This document shows, in pieces, positions 9,775 to 17,904 of a stretch of 64,000 nucleotides of DNA; the stretch's first letter is position 1, and each line of letters begins with the position of its first letter. The notes under the pieces are model-generated. The model ran no database searches. It had not been told where the DNA came from and worked only from the letters and a program-made list of their open reading frames with translations. A program made the position numbers and the translations under genes. Source of the DNA: Flavobacteriaceae bacterium S0862 (GTDB lineage Bacteria > Bacteroidota > Bacteroidia > Flavobacteriales > Flavobacteriaceae); NCBI GenBank assembly GCA_023015825.1, contig JALKAW010000008.1:62001-126000 (forward strand), given 5' to 3'.

Positions 9775-10530
9775 TTACTGTCTGTTTTTTCGCAGTAACC
9801 AAAGCTTTACATAGCGCATAAAAATCACATAACCTTGTAAATATCCAATGGTTAGTCCAACTACACCATCTCTAAAACCACTTTGAACAATGTAGTGTTT
9901 AAAAAATCCCCAAAAAGGTTTAATTATAAAATGATAAGGTGTTAGTTGCCCCGTTTTCTTATTATAGTCTTTAGCTTGCCATGAAGCATAGCGATTCATT
10001 TTTTCAACATAAGCATCAAAGGTTGTATATGTGTTGTGATATAGTTTGCTTTTAAGTGAACCAACCTTGCCATTTGCAATAATTTCAGCATGTACCTGCT
10101 TGTCTTCATACTTACATAAATCACGTTTAAAAAGCCTAATAACTTTGTCGTTTCTCCAACCACTAAACTTAACGCGTTCTCCCATAAAATGATTGTTTCT
10201 GCCTATCCAATAGGCAATAGTATCATTTTTTGACTCTCTAAGAATTTCTTTTATTTCCTGTTCAAGTTCTGGAGTCACACGTTCATCAGCATCAACCAAT
10301 AAAATCCATTCATGAGTTGCTTGTGGAATAGCCCAATTTTTTTGAGACGCAGAATATTGATATTCACGTCTAATAACTTTTGTAGCTAATTCTTGAGCTT
10401 TTTTAAAAGTACCATCGGTACTAAAACTATCTACAACCAGTATTTCGTCAGCAAATTTTACTGAAGCAATTACAGCTTCAATATTATGAATTTCGTTTCC
10501 AGTAGGAATAATGGCAGTTAGCTTTTGCAT
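9775..10530 (-). CDS. Family 2 glycosyltransferase, WaaE/KdtX-like
   Basis: 251 residues, single GT-A domain. TAIIPTGNEIHNIEAVIASV opens the nucleotide-sugar binding fold, DEILVVDSFSTDGT follows, and LLVDADERV supplies the metal-binding DxD-type motif. The following RNNHFMGERVKFSGWRNDK and LYHNTYTTFDAYVEKMNRY segments are typical of the KdtX/WaaE group that adds a sugar to the lipopolysaccharide inner core. It ends 3 bases from the convergent kinase-like gene and is divergent from a second glycosyltransferase with a shared promoter region. Confidence 0.88.
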   Translation of the reverse strand: MQKLTAIIPTGNEIHNIEAVIASVKFADEILVVDSFSTDGTFKKAQELATKVIRREYQYSASQKNWAIPQATHEWILLVDADERVTPELEQEIKEILRESKNDTIAYWIGRNNHFMGERVKFSGWRNDKVIRLFKRDLCKYEDKQVHAEIIANGKVGSLKSKLYHNTYTTFDAYVEKMNRYASWQAKDYNKKTGQLTPYHFIIKPFWGFFKHYIVQSGFRDGVVGLTIGYLQGYVIFMRYVKLWLLRKNRQ

Positions 10531-10545
10531 AAAAGATAATTGTTG

Positions 10546-10565
10546 GCAAAAATAACTATTTTTGC
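10546..10565. promoter_or_regulatory. Symmetric divergent promoter: two -7 boxes in one palindrome
   Basis: Bases 10546-10565 read GCAAAAATAACTATTTTTGC, a perfect inverted repeat with 9-base arms and a 2-base centre. The right half contains TATTTTTG (10557-10564) facing the plus-strand gene at 10585; the left half gives the same TATTTTTG on the minus strand (10547-10554) facing the gene that starts at 10530. Both match the TAnnTTTG -7 consensus. Confidence 0.6.
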
Positions 10566-10584
10566 ATCTATCTTTAATTTTTCA

Positions 10585-11406
10585 ATGGGAAAACCTAGTA
10601 TTTCTGTAATAATTAGTACTTATAATTCTGAGGCATGGTTAGAAAAGGTGCTTTGGAGTTATGAAGCTCAAACTTATAAGGACTTTGAAATTGTTATTGC
10701 TGACGACGGATCAAAACAACCTACTTTCGACTTAATTGAAAAAATGAAGGCTTTGGTGCATTTTAATATCATCCATGTGTGGCATGAAGATAATGGTTTT
10801 CAAAAATCCCAGATATTAAATAAAGCAATAACAGCGTGTAATTCAGATTATATTTTAATGAGTGATGGCGATTGTATGGCAAGAGCTGATTTTATTGAGG
10901 TGCATATTAGAAATAGGGAAGATGGTTACTTTTTATCTGGAGGCTATTTTATGTTGCCAATGAGTATATCTGAAGTCATTACTAAAGAGGATATTTTATC
11001 ACAATCTTGCTTTAATTTAAAATGGCTAAAATCTAAAGGCTTAAAATCATCTTTTAAGAATAACAAGCTAACAGCTAGTGGTTTTACTGAAAAGATGTTA
11101 AATGCCGTAACACCTACCAATGCTAGTTGGAATGGTCATAATGCATCTGGTTGGAAAAAAGACATTATTGCTATTAATGGTTTTGATGAGCGTATGCAAT
11201 ATGGTGGTCAGGATCGTGAATTGGGAGAGCGTTTATTCAATTTAGGTATAAAATCTAAACAAATTAGATATAGTGCTATTTGTTTACATTTAGACCATCC
11301 AAGAGGTTATAAAAACCAAGAGTCAATAAATAAAAACTTGGCTATTAGAGCAACCACAAAAAAAGAGAAAGTTACCAAAACCCCTTTTGGTATTGAAAGC
11401 ACCTAA
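10585..11406 (+). CDS. Family 2 glycosyltransferase with galactosyltransferase-type C-terminal part
   Basis: 273 residues from ATG at 10585. A longer frame from TTG at 10540 exists, but the -7 box at 10557-10564 lies inside that extension, so it cannot be translated from this promoter. The GT-A domain shows ISVIISTYNSEAWLEKVL, IVIADDGS, and MSDGDCMARADF as the DxD-type motif. The C-terminal GWKKDIIAINGFDERMQYGG segment with DRELGERL fits the Glyco_transf_7C galactosyltransferase-like region. It probably acts on the cytoplasmic side in lipopolysaccharide or capsule synthesis. Donor and acceptor unknown. Confidence 0.87.
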   Translation: MGKPSISVIISTYNSEAWLEKVLWSYEAQTYKDFEIVIADDGSKQPTFDLIEKMKALVHFNIIHVWHEDNGFQKSQILNKAITACNSDYILMSDGDCMARADFIEVHIRNREDGYFLSGGYFMLPMSISEVITKEDILSQSCFNLKWLKSKGLKSSFKNNKLTASGFTEKMLNAVTPTNASWNGHNASGWKKDIIAINGFDERMQYGGQDRELGERLFNLGIKSKQIRYSAICLHLDHPRGYKNQESINKNLAIRATTKKEKVTKTPFGIEST

Positions 11407-11415
11407 AAAGATAAT

Positions 11416-12348
11416 TTAATTCACTCGATTTTTAAGCCATGGTAATATGAACTCTAAAATGTTTGGTGGACAAAAATTTAAGTTTTGTAAACCTAAAAAC
11501 AGTTTGTCTTTAGAGAGAATGTTAAACTTAAATTTATACCAAAACAATGGCTTTTTGTAAGATCTAAAATAGAGTAATTGCAAATCTTTTTGAAGTTTAC
11601 AAGTTTTGCTTTGAATTTCTAAATGATTGGCAAGTGCAATTGGTAAAAACTGTGCTTTGTTTCTAAATTTATGTTTAATATTCTCGGTAAAAGCGTCTTG
11701 GTTTGCATTGAAAAAATTAACTAATGTAGATTTTCTTATTGGATGAGGTGTGTGTTTAAACCTATAGAGTTTTGTAAATCCAAGTAATTTGGCGGCCTTT
11801 TCTTGTGCTTTTTTGTGTTTAGCCTTTTCTGGTTTGCTTTTTTTATAAATTTTAGATGTTTCAAAAGGTTGCCACACCCCTCTTAAAATTGGGAAGCCAT
11901 TTTCAGTAAAAAAGTCTTTTATAGTAGTAGGGTTAATAATAAAAAAATCATCATTGAGATATAAAAAATGCTCAGATAACTCAGGGATTCTATGAATGCA
12001 ACTTTCTATTGTTCTGCTATTAAATGTTGGTAAGTTGTCTTCAAAACCTTTAAATATGACTGAATGATCTATAATTTTTACATTAGTATATTTATCAGTT
12101 TGTTTTAAAAACTGTGGAGTTTGATTATCGGTAACAATAAATATAGTATTAACAAAAGGGGCGTGTTTTAGAATAGAATTTACATTGTGCTCAATTTCAT
12201 TGATTTGCACATACCTGTTTTTGAAATTTTCATTAGAGGTAGTGTCTTTTAGATAAGGAGAAATTTTTGATTTATAATCTTCATCATTTCCATCTACCCA
12301 TAGAATGACAGCATCTACTTTAATTTTTTTTGTTTGTACATTAGTCAT
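11416..12348 (-). CDS. Stealth family sugar-phosphate transferase
   Basis: 310 residues. The four conserved regions of Stealth proteins can be seen: CR1 VDAVILWVDGNDEDY (from about residue 12), CR2 with the FNSRTIESCIHRIPELSEHF and LYLNDDFFI segments, CR3 around HTPHPIRKSTL, and a weak CR4 near the C-terminus. Family members (including GlcNAc-1-phosphotransferases and capsule enzymes of pathogens) transfer sugar-1-phosphate from a nucleotide sugar, so this gene suggests a phosphodiester linkage in a surface glycan. It lies 14 bases after the TupA-like gene on the same strand and is convergent with the glycosyltransferase gene. Confidence 0.85.
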   Translation of the reverse strand: MTNVQTKKIKVDAVILWVDGNDEDYKSKISPYLKDTTSNENFKNRYVQINEIEHNVNSILKHAPFVNTIFIVTDNQTPQFLKQTDKYTNVKIIDHSVIFKGFEDNLPTFNSRTIESCIHRIPELSEHFLYLNDDFFIINPTTIKDFFTENGFPILRGVWQPFETSKIYKKSKPEKAKHKKAQEKAAKLLGFTKLYRFKHTPHPIRKSTLVNFFNANQDAFTENIKHKFRNKAQFLPIALANHLEIQSKTCKLQKDLQLLYFRSYKKPLFWYKFKFNILSKDKLFLGLQNLNFCPPNILEFILPWLKNRVN

Positions 12349-12362
12349 TATAAAATGTAAAT

Positions 12363-13292
12363 TTAATACTTTATTGCTTCTAGGTTGGTAATAGTTTCTT
12401 TTTTAGAATTAAGCTTTGGTAATTGAAAGTAGTCACCAATGATGGTATTATATTCTTCTGGAAAAAACTTTTTTCTAGCATCTGATGGATAAAAGGTTAG
12501 CTCTCCAAAGATACTTTTGCCATTAATAGAATAGAAATCGACTCTTACAAATGGTAAATTTTCTGCTAGAATTTCAGACAATTTTACCATTTCTTTCAAA
12601 TTGCTAGGTTCTTTATAATCTTTAAAAAACTCAAGATTATCATCTTTACCTTTTCTAAATGGCATGAGTTTAAAATCTACATCAAAACAGCATTGTTTGT
12701 GATCACTTTCTCTATCAAAATGAACGTCAACGAATTTAACTTTTCCATTAAAACAATAGAATTTATAATCGACTAATGTATTCTTGTCTTTTTCTTTTAA
12801 AAACTTTTCGATTATTAATTTTGGTTTTACATCTTTATAAGCCCATTCTTGTCCTCTACGATAGTATTGGTTTTTGCCTAACCATTTATTTAATAATTTA
12901 ATAGACTTTTTCTTATCAAGATTTTTTTTGTCTTTAACAATCAAATTATGACCATTTGTATGATTAGCCTTAATCACGAATCTATTTGGTAAACTATCAA
13001 AATCAATCTCTTCGGCATTATCATAAACAGCATAAAGTTCATTAAGATATTTTGCGCCAATTTTTTCTTCTACGTATGTCCTTACTTCATATTTATCTAC
13101 CAATTGGGTTAAAATTTTTGGACGAAAAAAAACTTTGTACCATTCTATCTTTGCATTGAAATCATGTGGGTTATTTAAATCTAATTTTTTACCTGAAAAA
13201 TATTCGTAATGTATTTTTACATAAACTTTAGGTAGTAAAAATCGCATTTTGCGTAAATGTCTTAAAAAGAAGCGTCTTAATTTGTTAAGCAT
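12363..13292 (-). CDS. TupA-like ATP-grasp protein
   Basis: 309 residues. The sequence FNAKIEWYKVFFRPKILTQL, followed by DKYEVRTYVEEKIGAKYLNELY, FVIKANHTNGHNLIV, LIIEKFL and DYKFYCFNGKVKFVDVHFDR, is characteristic of the ATPgrasp_TupA family, named after the teichuronopeptide biosynthesis protein TupA. ATP-grasp enzymes join a carboxylate to an amine through an acyl-phosphate, so this one may add an amino acid to a uronic acid of a surface polymer. Automatic annotation often calls these glycosyltransferases, which the fold does not support. It is probably co-transcribed with the Stealth gene. Confidence 0.8.
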   Translation of the reverse strand: MLNKLRRFFLRHLRKMRFLLPKVYVKIHYEYFSGKKLDLNNPHDFNAKIEWYKVFFRPKILTQLVDKYEVRTYVEEKIGAKYLNELYAVYDNAEEIDFDSLPNRFVIKANHTNGHNLIVKDKKNLDKKKSIKLLNKWLGKNQYYRRGQEWAYKDVKPKLIIEKFLKEKDKNTLVDYKFYCFNGKVKFVDVHFDRESDHKQCCFDVDFKLMPFRKGKDDNLEFFKDYKEPSNLKEMVKLSEILAENLPFVRVDFYSINGKSIFGELTFYPSDARKKFFPEEYNTIIGDYFQLPKLNSKKETITNLEAIKY

Positions 13293-13369
13293 TTTTGCTT
13301 GTGTTTTAATTTTAGAATGTCGAATCCCAACCTACAGTCCATAGTTGATTACTTACTTTTATAATTTAA

Positions 13370-14185
13370 TTAAACGGCTACATTATGGGTTCTTAATGCA
13401 TCATTTAAAGATGTTTTTTTATTGGTGCTTTCTTTACGTTTACCAATAATTAATGCGCAAGGAACATTATAATTTCCAGCTGGGAATGATTTAGCATAAC
13501 TACCTGGAATAACCACCGATCGGGCAGGAATGCGACCTTTCAATTCTATTGGTTCATTACCAGTTACATCAATAATCTTGGTTGAGCCTGTAAGTACAAC
13601 ATTAGCACCTAAAACTGCTTCTTTTTCTACATGGACACCTTCGACAACAATGCAACGCGACCCAATAAAGGCATTATCCTCAATAATTACTGGAGCTGCT
13701 TGTAAGGGCTCCAAAACGCCTCCAATACCAACACCTCCAGATAAATGAACATTTTTGCCAATTTGAGCGCAACTACCAACGGTAGCCCAAGTATCAACCA
13801 TGGTTCCTTCATCTACATAAGAGCCAATATTAACATAACTAGGCATCAGTATAGTTCCAGCCGAAATATATGCACCATGCCTTGCTACTGCATGAGGTAC
13901 TACACGTATTCCTTTCTCGGCATAACCAGTTTTTAAGGGTATTTTGTCATGAAACTCTAATGGGCCAACTTCAATGGTTTCCATTTTTTGTATTGGGAAA
14001 TATAAAACAACCGCCTTTTTAACCCATTCATTAACTTGCCAACCTTCATTTGTAGGTTCGGCTACACGTAATTTGCCTGAATCCAATAAGCCAATCACTT
14101 CTCTAATTGTAGAAATAGTTTTTTCTTGATTTAATAGTTCTCGGTTTTCCCAAGCAGCTTCTATAATTGTTTTGATTTCTCGCAT
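13370..14185 (-). CDS. dapD: 2,3,4,5-tetrahydropyridine-2,6-dicarboxylate N-succinyltransferase
   Basis: 271 residues from ATG at 14185 (MREIKTIIEAAWENRELL). It transfers succinyl from succinyl-CoA to tetrahydrodipicolinate in the lysine/diaminopimelate pathway, feeding peptidoglycan. An N-terminal helical domain (about 1-100) is followed by the left-handed beta-helix of hexapeptide repeats (ISAGTILMPSYVNIGSYVDE, GSCAQIGKNVHLSGGVGIGG, AFIGSRCIVVEGVHVEKEAV). A frame beginning at 14206 adds 7 residues but its start codon lies inside the -7 box at 14204-14211, so 14185 is preferred. Monocistronic, divergent from ruvX. Confidence 0.95.
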   Translation of the reverse strand: MREIKTIIEAAWENRELLNQEKTISTIREVIGLLDSGKLRVAEPTNEGWQVNEWVKKAVVLYFPIQKMETIEVGPLEFHDKIPLKTGYAEKGIRVVPHAVARHGAYISAGTILMPSYVNIGSYVDEGTMVDTWATVGSCAQIGKNVHLSGGVGIGGVLEPLQAAPVIIEDNAFIGSRCIVVEGVHVEKEAVLGANVVLTGSTKIIDVTGNEPIELKGRIPARSVVIPGSYAKSFPAGNYNVPCALIIGKRKESTNKKTSLNDALRTHNVAV

Positions 14186-14203
14186 ATTGTATAAATTTCG
14201 ACA

Positions 14204-14235
14204 CAAATATAAAGGTATATATCCATTAAGACCAA
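14204..14235 (-). promoter_or_regulatory. Promoter of dapD
   Basis: The minus strand has TATATTTG at 14204-14211 and a TTG at 14233-14235, separated by 21 bases. The ATG at 14185 lies 18 bases after the -7 box. Confidence 0.6.
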
Positions 14236-14435
14236 TAAGTGTTAATATTGAACATTAGAATGTGACTTTGTTAAATAGGTGGTGTCTTATAGATAGTATT
14301 GCAAAAGCATAAACCCAAAGCTAATTAGTTGCATACATTGTTTTAGTTGATATTTTTAGATTTTTTGTCAATTGAAAATCTTGAAAGCCTCAAATGTTTT
14401 AAAAACTCTCTAATTTTTTTGGAGCGTTTTTTATT

Positions 14436-14443
14436 TACCTTTG
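14436..14443 (+). promoter_or_regulatory. -7 promoter box for ruvX
   Basis: TACCTTTG, a full TAnnTTTG match, 15 bases before the ATG at 14459. The in-frame TTG at 14441 overlaps this box and so is not the translation start. Confidence 0.55.
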
Positions 14444-14458
14444 CAGCATAAATTATTT

Positions 14459-14869
14459 ATGGGAAGAATACTAGCATTAGATTTTGGGCAAAAGCGAACT
14501 GGAGTTGCCATTACAGATGAATTGCAAATTATTGCATCAGGACTTACAACAGTTGCTACATCAGAGTTAATTTCTTTTTTAAAAGAGTATGTTTTAAAAG
14601 AGAGTGTGGAACTTTTTTTGGTTGGAGAACCAAAGCAAATGGATTACTCTACATCTGAAAGTGAAGTTTTTATTGCTCCATTTCTAAATAAACTTGAAAA
14701 AGAATTTCCAAATATTCCAATAAAAAGAGTAGATGAACGCTTTACTTCAAAAATGGCTTTTCAAACCATGATTGATAGCGGATTGAAAAAAGGAAAGCGT
14801 AAAAACAAAGCTTTGGTTGATGAAATAAGTGCGACTATAATTTTGCAAAGCTATTTGTATTCAAAATAA
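14459..14869 (+). CDS. ruvX: Holliday junction resolvase-like protein RuvX (YqgF)
   Basis: 136 residues from ATG at 14459. RNase H-like fold: the first catalytic Asp is in ILALDFGQKRTGVA (residue 8), the glutamate-containing strand is FLVGEPKQMD, and the third acidic residue lies in IKRVDERFTSKMA, with a final LVDEISATIILQSYL helix. The family processes Holliday junctions and is also linked to 16S rRNA 5' end maturation. It precedes def at a distance of 77 bases with a separate promoter, a gene order common in Flavobacteriaceae. Confidence 0.92.
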   Translation: MGRILALDFGQKRTGVAITDELQIIASGLTTVATSELISFLKEYVLKESVELFLVGEPKQMDYSTSESEVFIAPFLNKLEKEFPNIPIKRVDERFTSKMAFQTMIDSGLKKGKRKNKALVDEISATIILQSYLYSK

Positions 14870-14896
14870 AGTATTAAAGTTTTTTAAATATTATAA

Positions 14897-14924
14897 TTGA
14901 TAAATTATAAGTATTGTATTTTTG
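14897..14924 (+). promoter_or_regulatory. Promoter of def
   Basis: TTG at 14897-14899 and TATTTTTG at 14917-14924, spacer 17 bases. Start codons of def follow at 14941 (GTG) or 14947 (ATG). Confidence 0.55.
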
Positions 14925-14946
14925 CAAAACCTTATAAAAAGTGAAA

Positions 14947-15537
14947 ATGATTTTACCAATTGTTGCTTATGGCGACCCTGTATTGAGAAAAAAAGCAAAA
15001 GCAATTTCGGCTGATTATCCAAACTTAGACGCGCTTATTGCAAATATGTATGAGACAATGTACAATGCTCTAGGTGTTGGTTTGGCAGCTCCTCAAATAG
15101 GATTACCTATTCGTATTTTTTTAGTAGATGCCTCTCCTTTTGGCGAAGATGAGGAGCTAAGTGACGATGAACGCAAACAATTAAAAGATTTTAAGCAAAC
15201 CTTTATTAATGCAAAAATTTTAGAAGAAGAGGGGGATGAGTGGGCTTTTAACGAAGGTTGTTTAAGTATTCCGCATATTAGAGAAGATGTTTTTAGAAAA
15301 CCAAAAGTTAAAATAGAATTTCAAGATGAAAACTTTAAAACTCATATAAAAGAATTTGATGGACTTTTAGCAAGAGTGATTCAGCATGAGTACGACCATA
15401 TTGAAGGGATTTTATTTACGGACAAAATATCTACTTTAAAAAAACGATTAATTAAAGGGAAACTTTCAAATATTTCCAAGGGAAAAATAAGCATTGATTA
15501 TAAAATGCGTTTCCCAGATATGAAAAAAAAGCGCTAA
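14947..15537 (+). CDS. def: Peptide deformylase
   Basis: 196 residues from ATG at 14947; a GTG two codons upstream (14941) is an alternative start. Removes the formyl group from the N-terminal Met of nascent proteins. The three metal-site motifs are intact: GVGLAAPQ (residues 43-50), EGCLSIP (103-109, Cys ligand) and QHEYDHIEG (146-154, two His ligands and catalytic Glu). An acidic insertion between motifs 1 and 2 (GEDEELSDDERKQLKD) makes it slightly longer than the E. coli enzyme, as is usual in Bacteroidetes. Confidence 0.96.
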   Translation: MILPIVAYGDPVLRKKAKAISADYPNLDALIANMYETMYNALGVGLAAPQIGLPIRIFLVDASPFGEDEELSDDERKQLKDFKQTFINAKILEEEGDEWAFNEGCLSIPHIREDVFRKPKVKIEFQDENFKTHIKEFDGLLARVIQHEYDHIEGILFTDKISTLKKRLIKGKLSNISKGKISIDYKMRFPDMKKKR

Positions 15538-15565
15538 TAATTCAATAAATATTTAAAACGAATGA

Positions 15566-15573
15566 TATATTTG
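15566..15573 (+). promoter_or_regulatory. -7 promoter box for the DUF5606 gene
   Basis: TATATTTG, 23 bases before the ATG at 15597. Perfect TAnnTTTG match; no -33 TTG at 17-23 bases. Confidence 0.5.
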
Positions 15574-15596
15574 TCGCCTTTAAAAAACAATACACT

Positions 15597-16013
15597 ATGG
15601 GTTTAGAAACTATTTTATCAATTGCACAAAAACCAGGACTTTATAAACTAGTGACGCAAACAAGAGGAGGCTTTATTGCAGAATCTTTAGTGGATGGTAA
15701 AAGAATATCTGCAAACCTTAGAAGCAATGTAAGTTTACTAAGTGAAATAGCAGTATATACCTTAACAGAAGAAGTACCATTGAGGGAGGTTTTTAAAAAG
15801 ATAAAAGAAAAAGAAAATGCTGCACAGACAAGTGTATCACATAAAGACAGCAAAGATGCTCTAGAAGAATATTTTTTCAATGTATTACCAGATTATGATG
15901 AGGATAGAGTATACGTAAGCGATATTAAAAAAATAATCAAGTGGTATAATTTATTACAGAAAAATGATTTGTTAAATAATCTAGAGGAAGAAACTACAGA
16001 CGAAGAAGAATAA
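15597..16013 (+). CDS. DUF5606 domain protein
   Basis: 138 residues. The N-terminal MGLETILSIAQKPGLYKLV, TRGGFIAESLVDGKRI and YTLTEEVPLREVF match DUF5606, a family conserved across Bacteroidetes next to def and ruvX. The second half carries a helical segment (EYFFNVLPDYDEDRVYVSDI followed by KKIIKWYNLL) and an acidic tail of Glu, Thr and Asp. No enzymatic motif or signal peptide is visible, so it is a cytoplasmic protein of unknown role. Its transcript ends at a strong hairpin directly after the stop codon. Confidence 0.88.
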   Translation: MGLETILSIAQKPGLYKLVTQTRGGFIAESLVDGKRISANLRSNVSLLSEIAVYTLTEEVPLREVFKKIKEKENAAQTSVSHKDSKDALEEYFFNVLPDYDEDRVYVSDIKKIIKWYNLLQKNDLLNNLEEETTDEEE

Positions 16014-16042
16014 AAAAAGGGAAATGAAAATTTCCCTTTTTT
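16013..16042 (+). terminator. Rho-independent terminator after the DUF5606 gene
   Basis: Perfect 13-base inverted repeat: left arm AAAAAAGGGAAAT (16013-16025), loop GAAA, right arm ATTTCCCTTTTTT (16030-16042). The right arm ends in a T run, as expected for intrinsic termination. Confidence 0.85.
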
Positions 16043-16168
16043 GTTGAAACCTTTTAACGTAAGTATTAAAAATCCCTCTAAAATATATAGCTAAAAGTTT
16101 CTTATACTATTAAGTACTTTCATACTAAATAGTTAATAGCAGAGTAAATTTAAATTAAATTGCCTTTT

Positions 16169-16188
16169 ATTACTAATTGATTAGTAAT
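16169..16188. repeat. Perfect palindrome upstream of the MATE gene
   Basis: ATTACTAATTGATTAGTAAT: 8-base arms around TTGA. It lies about 70 bases upstream of the -7 box of the MATE gene and is followed by TTTTTATT, so it could be an operator or a weak terminator. AT-rich palindromes of this size also arise by chance. Confidence 0.35.
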
Positions 16189-16258
16189 TTTTATTAACAA
16201 TTTTTTTTAGCTCCATTAAAACTTTTTAGCCAAGCTTAGAAAATCCGAAACCAAAAGT

Positions 16259-16266
16259 TACCTTTG
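16259..16266 (+). promoter_or_regulatory. -7 promoter box for the MATE transporter operon
   Basis: TACCTTTG, 20 bases before the GTG start at 16287. It would drive the MATE, small hypothetical and PAP2 genes together, which are separated by 3 and 4 bases. Confidence 0.5.
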
Positions 16267-16286
16267 TGCTTCTTAAAAATCACTAA

Positions 16287-17669
16287 GTGCTTTCAATTTA
16301 TACTAAAGAATTTAAATACAATTTAAAGCTGGCAACTCCTGTTATGCTTGGTATGTTGGGACACACTTTTGTGAGTTTGGTTGATAATATCATGGTTGGT
16401 CAATTAGGTTCTGCCGAACTTGCTGCAGTATCACTTGGTAATAGTTTTATATTTATAGCTATGTCTTTAGGTATTGGTTTTTCTACAGCAATTACGCCAT
16501 TAATAGCTGAAGCAGATTCTGAAAAAAACTTCAAAAAAGGTAAATCGTCTTTTAAGCATGGTCTCTTTTTATGTACTGTTTTAAGTTTAGCGCTTTTTGG
16601 GTTGATACTCTTGGCTAAACCACTTATGTATTTAATGAAACAACCGGAAGAAGTGGTTGTTTTGGCAATACCTTATTTAGATTTGGTGGCATTTTCACTA
16701 ATTCCTTTAATTATTTTTCAAGGATTTAAGCAATTTAGTGATGGTTTGTCGTTAACAAAATACCCAATGTATGCAACCATTTTAGCGAATGTTGTAAATG
16801 TAGCTTTGAATTATGTGTTGATTTTTGGAAAACTTGGATTTCCACAAATGGGAATTGTTGGTGCAGCCATTGGGACCTTGATTTCAAGAGTGATCATGCT
16901 TTTCTTTTTATGGTATTTACTTAAAAATAAAGAGAAATCTAAAGCTTATGTCACCAATATTAAATTATTCTTACTAAACAATAGCATGATTAAAAAAATT
17001 CTTAACCTAGGATTTCCAAGTGCGATGCAAATGTTTTTTGAGGTAGCTATTTTCACAGCTGCTATTTGGTTAAGTGGACTTTTAGGTAAAAATCCTCAAG
17101 CTGCTAATCAAATTGCACTTAATTTATCTTCTATGACTTTTATGGTAGCTATGGGATTAAGTGTGGCAGCAATGGTAAGGGTTGGTAACCAAAAAGGATT
17201 AAGAGACTTTAAGGAGCTTAGAAGAATTGGATTTTCCATATTCTTATTAGGAATGGGGTTGGCTTTTATTTTTGCAATTCTATTTTTGTTATTTCATAAA
17301 ATGTTACCAACGATATATGTAGATTTAAACGATGCTTCTAATTTTATTGATAATACCGAAGTGGTCTCAATTGCCGCAAAATTATTGATAGCTTCAGCAA
17401 TTTTTCAATTAAGCGATAGTGCTCAAGTGATTATTTTAGGCGCATTAAGAGGTCTTCAAGATGTGAAAATACCAACACTTATTACCTTTGTGTCTTATTG
17501 GGTTATCGGTTTTCCAATTAGTTACTTTTTAGGTAAGGAAGATGCCTATGGAAGTTTTGGAATTTGGCTTGGTCTTTTGGTAGGGTTAACATCAGCTGCA
17601 ATTTTATTGTATCTTAGGTTTAATTATCTAACAAAACGTTTAATTTCGCAAGAAGAAAATAATACTTAA
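16287..17669 (+). CDS. MATE family efflux transporter
   Basis: 460 residues, about 12 membrane spans in two homologous halves. The N-terminal PVMLGMLGHTFVSLVDNIMVGQLGSAELAAVSLGNS and the second-half NLGFPSAMQMFFEVAIFTAA with NPQAANQIALNLSSMTFMVA are typical of the MatE domains of NorM-like Na+- or H+-coupled multidrug exporters. The start is GTG (16287), 20 bases after a good -7 box; no ATG occurs until codon 20, which would cut into the first helix. First gene of a three-gene group. Substrate unknown. Confidence 0.92.
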   Translation: MLSIYTKEFKYNLKLATPVMLGMLGHTFVSLVDNIMVGQLGSAELAAVSLGNSFIFIAMSLGIGFSTAITPLIAEADSEKNFKKGKSSFKHGLFLCTVLSLALFGLILLAKPLMYLMKQPEEVVVLAIPYLDLVAFSLIPLIIFQGFKQFSDGLSLTKYPMYATILANVVNVALNYVLIFGKLGFPQMGIVGAAIGTLISRVIMLFFLWYLLKNKEKSKAYVTNIKLFLLNNSMIKKILNLGFPSAMQMFFEVAIFTAAIWLSGLLGKNPQAANQIALNLSSMTFMVAMGLSVAAMVRVGNQKGLRDFKELRRIGFSIFLLGMGLAFIFAILFLLFHKMLPTIYVDLNDASNFIDNTEVVSIAAKLLIASAIFQLSDSAQVIILGALRGLQDVKIPTLITFVSYWVIGFPISYFLGKEDAYGSFGIWLGLLVGLTSAAILLYLRFNYLTKRLISQEENNT

Positions 17670-17672
17670 TAT

Positions 17673-17900
17673 ATGGAACTTCCTAAATTTATTCTTGGAG
17701 ATAATACCGATTTACCAAATGCTATTTTTGTAATTCATACAGAATTTCCAAGGTTTATTATTAATCTTGAAGATGATGAAGTAGAGTGGTTGGAAGATTT
17801 CGACCAACATGACGAAAAAGAATTGTTGAGTGAAACTGAAAATTTAATTGAAGAAGCTTCTCAGTTTTACGATAGGGAAGTAAGCAGATATGGAGATTAA
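17673..17900 (+). CDS. Small acidic conserved hypothetical protein
   Basis: 75 residues. I do not recognise a named domain. The protein opens with LPKFILGDNTDLPNAIFVIHTEFPRFIINLEDDEVEWLEDF, a mixed beta-strand region rich in aromatic and acidic residues, and ends in a Glu-rich helix (KELLSETENLIEEASQFYDREV). There is no signal peptide or membrane span. It sits 3 bases after the MATE gene and 4 bases before the PAP2 gene, which makes real translation likely. The coding signal is supported by its tight operon fit; function unknown. Confidence 0.75.
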   Translation: MELPKFILGDNTDLPNAIFVIHTEFPRFIINLEDDEVEWLEDFDQHDEKELLSETENLIEEASQFYDREVSRYGD

Positions 17901-17904
17901 TTAG

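Noticed and set aside
14186-14458. RNA gene in one of the longest gaps
   Set aside because: The interval contains the dapD and ruvX promoters only; no tRNA-like cloverleaf or other recognisable RNA structure was seen.
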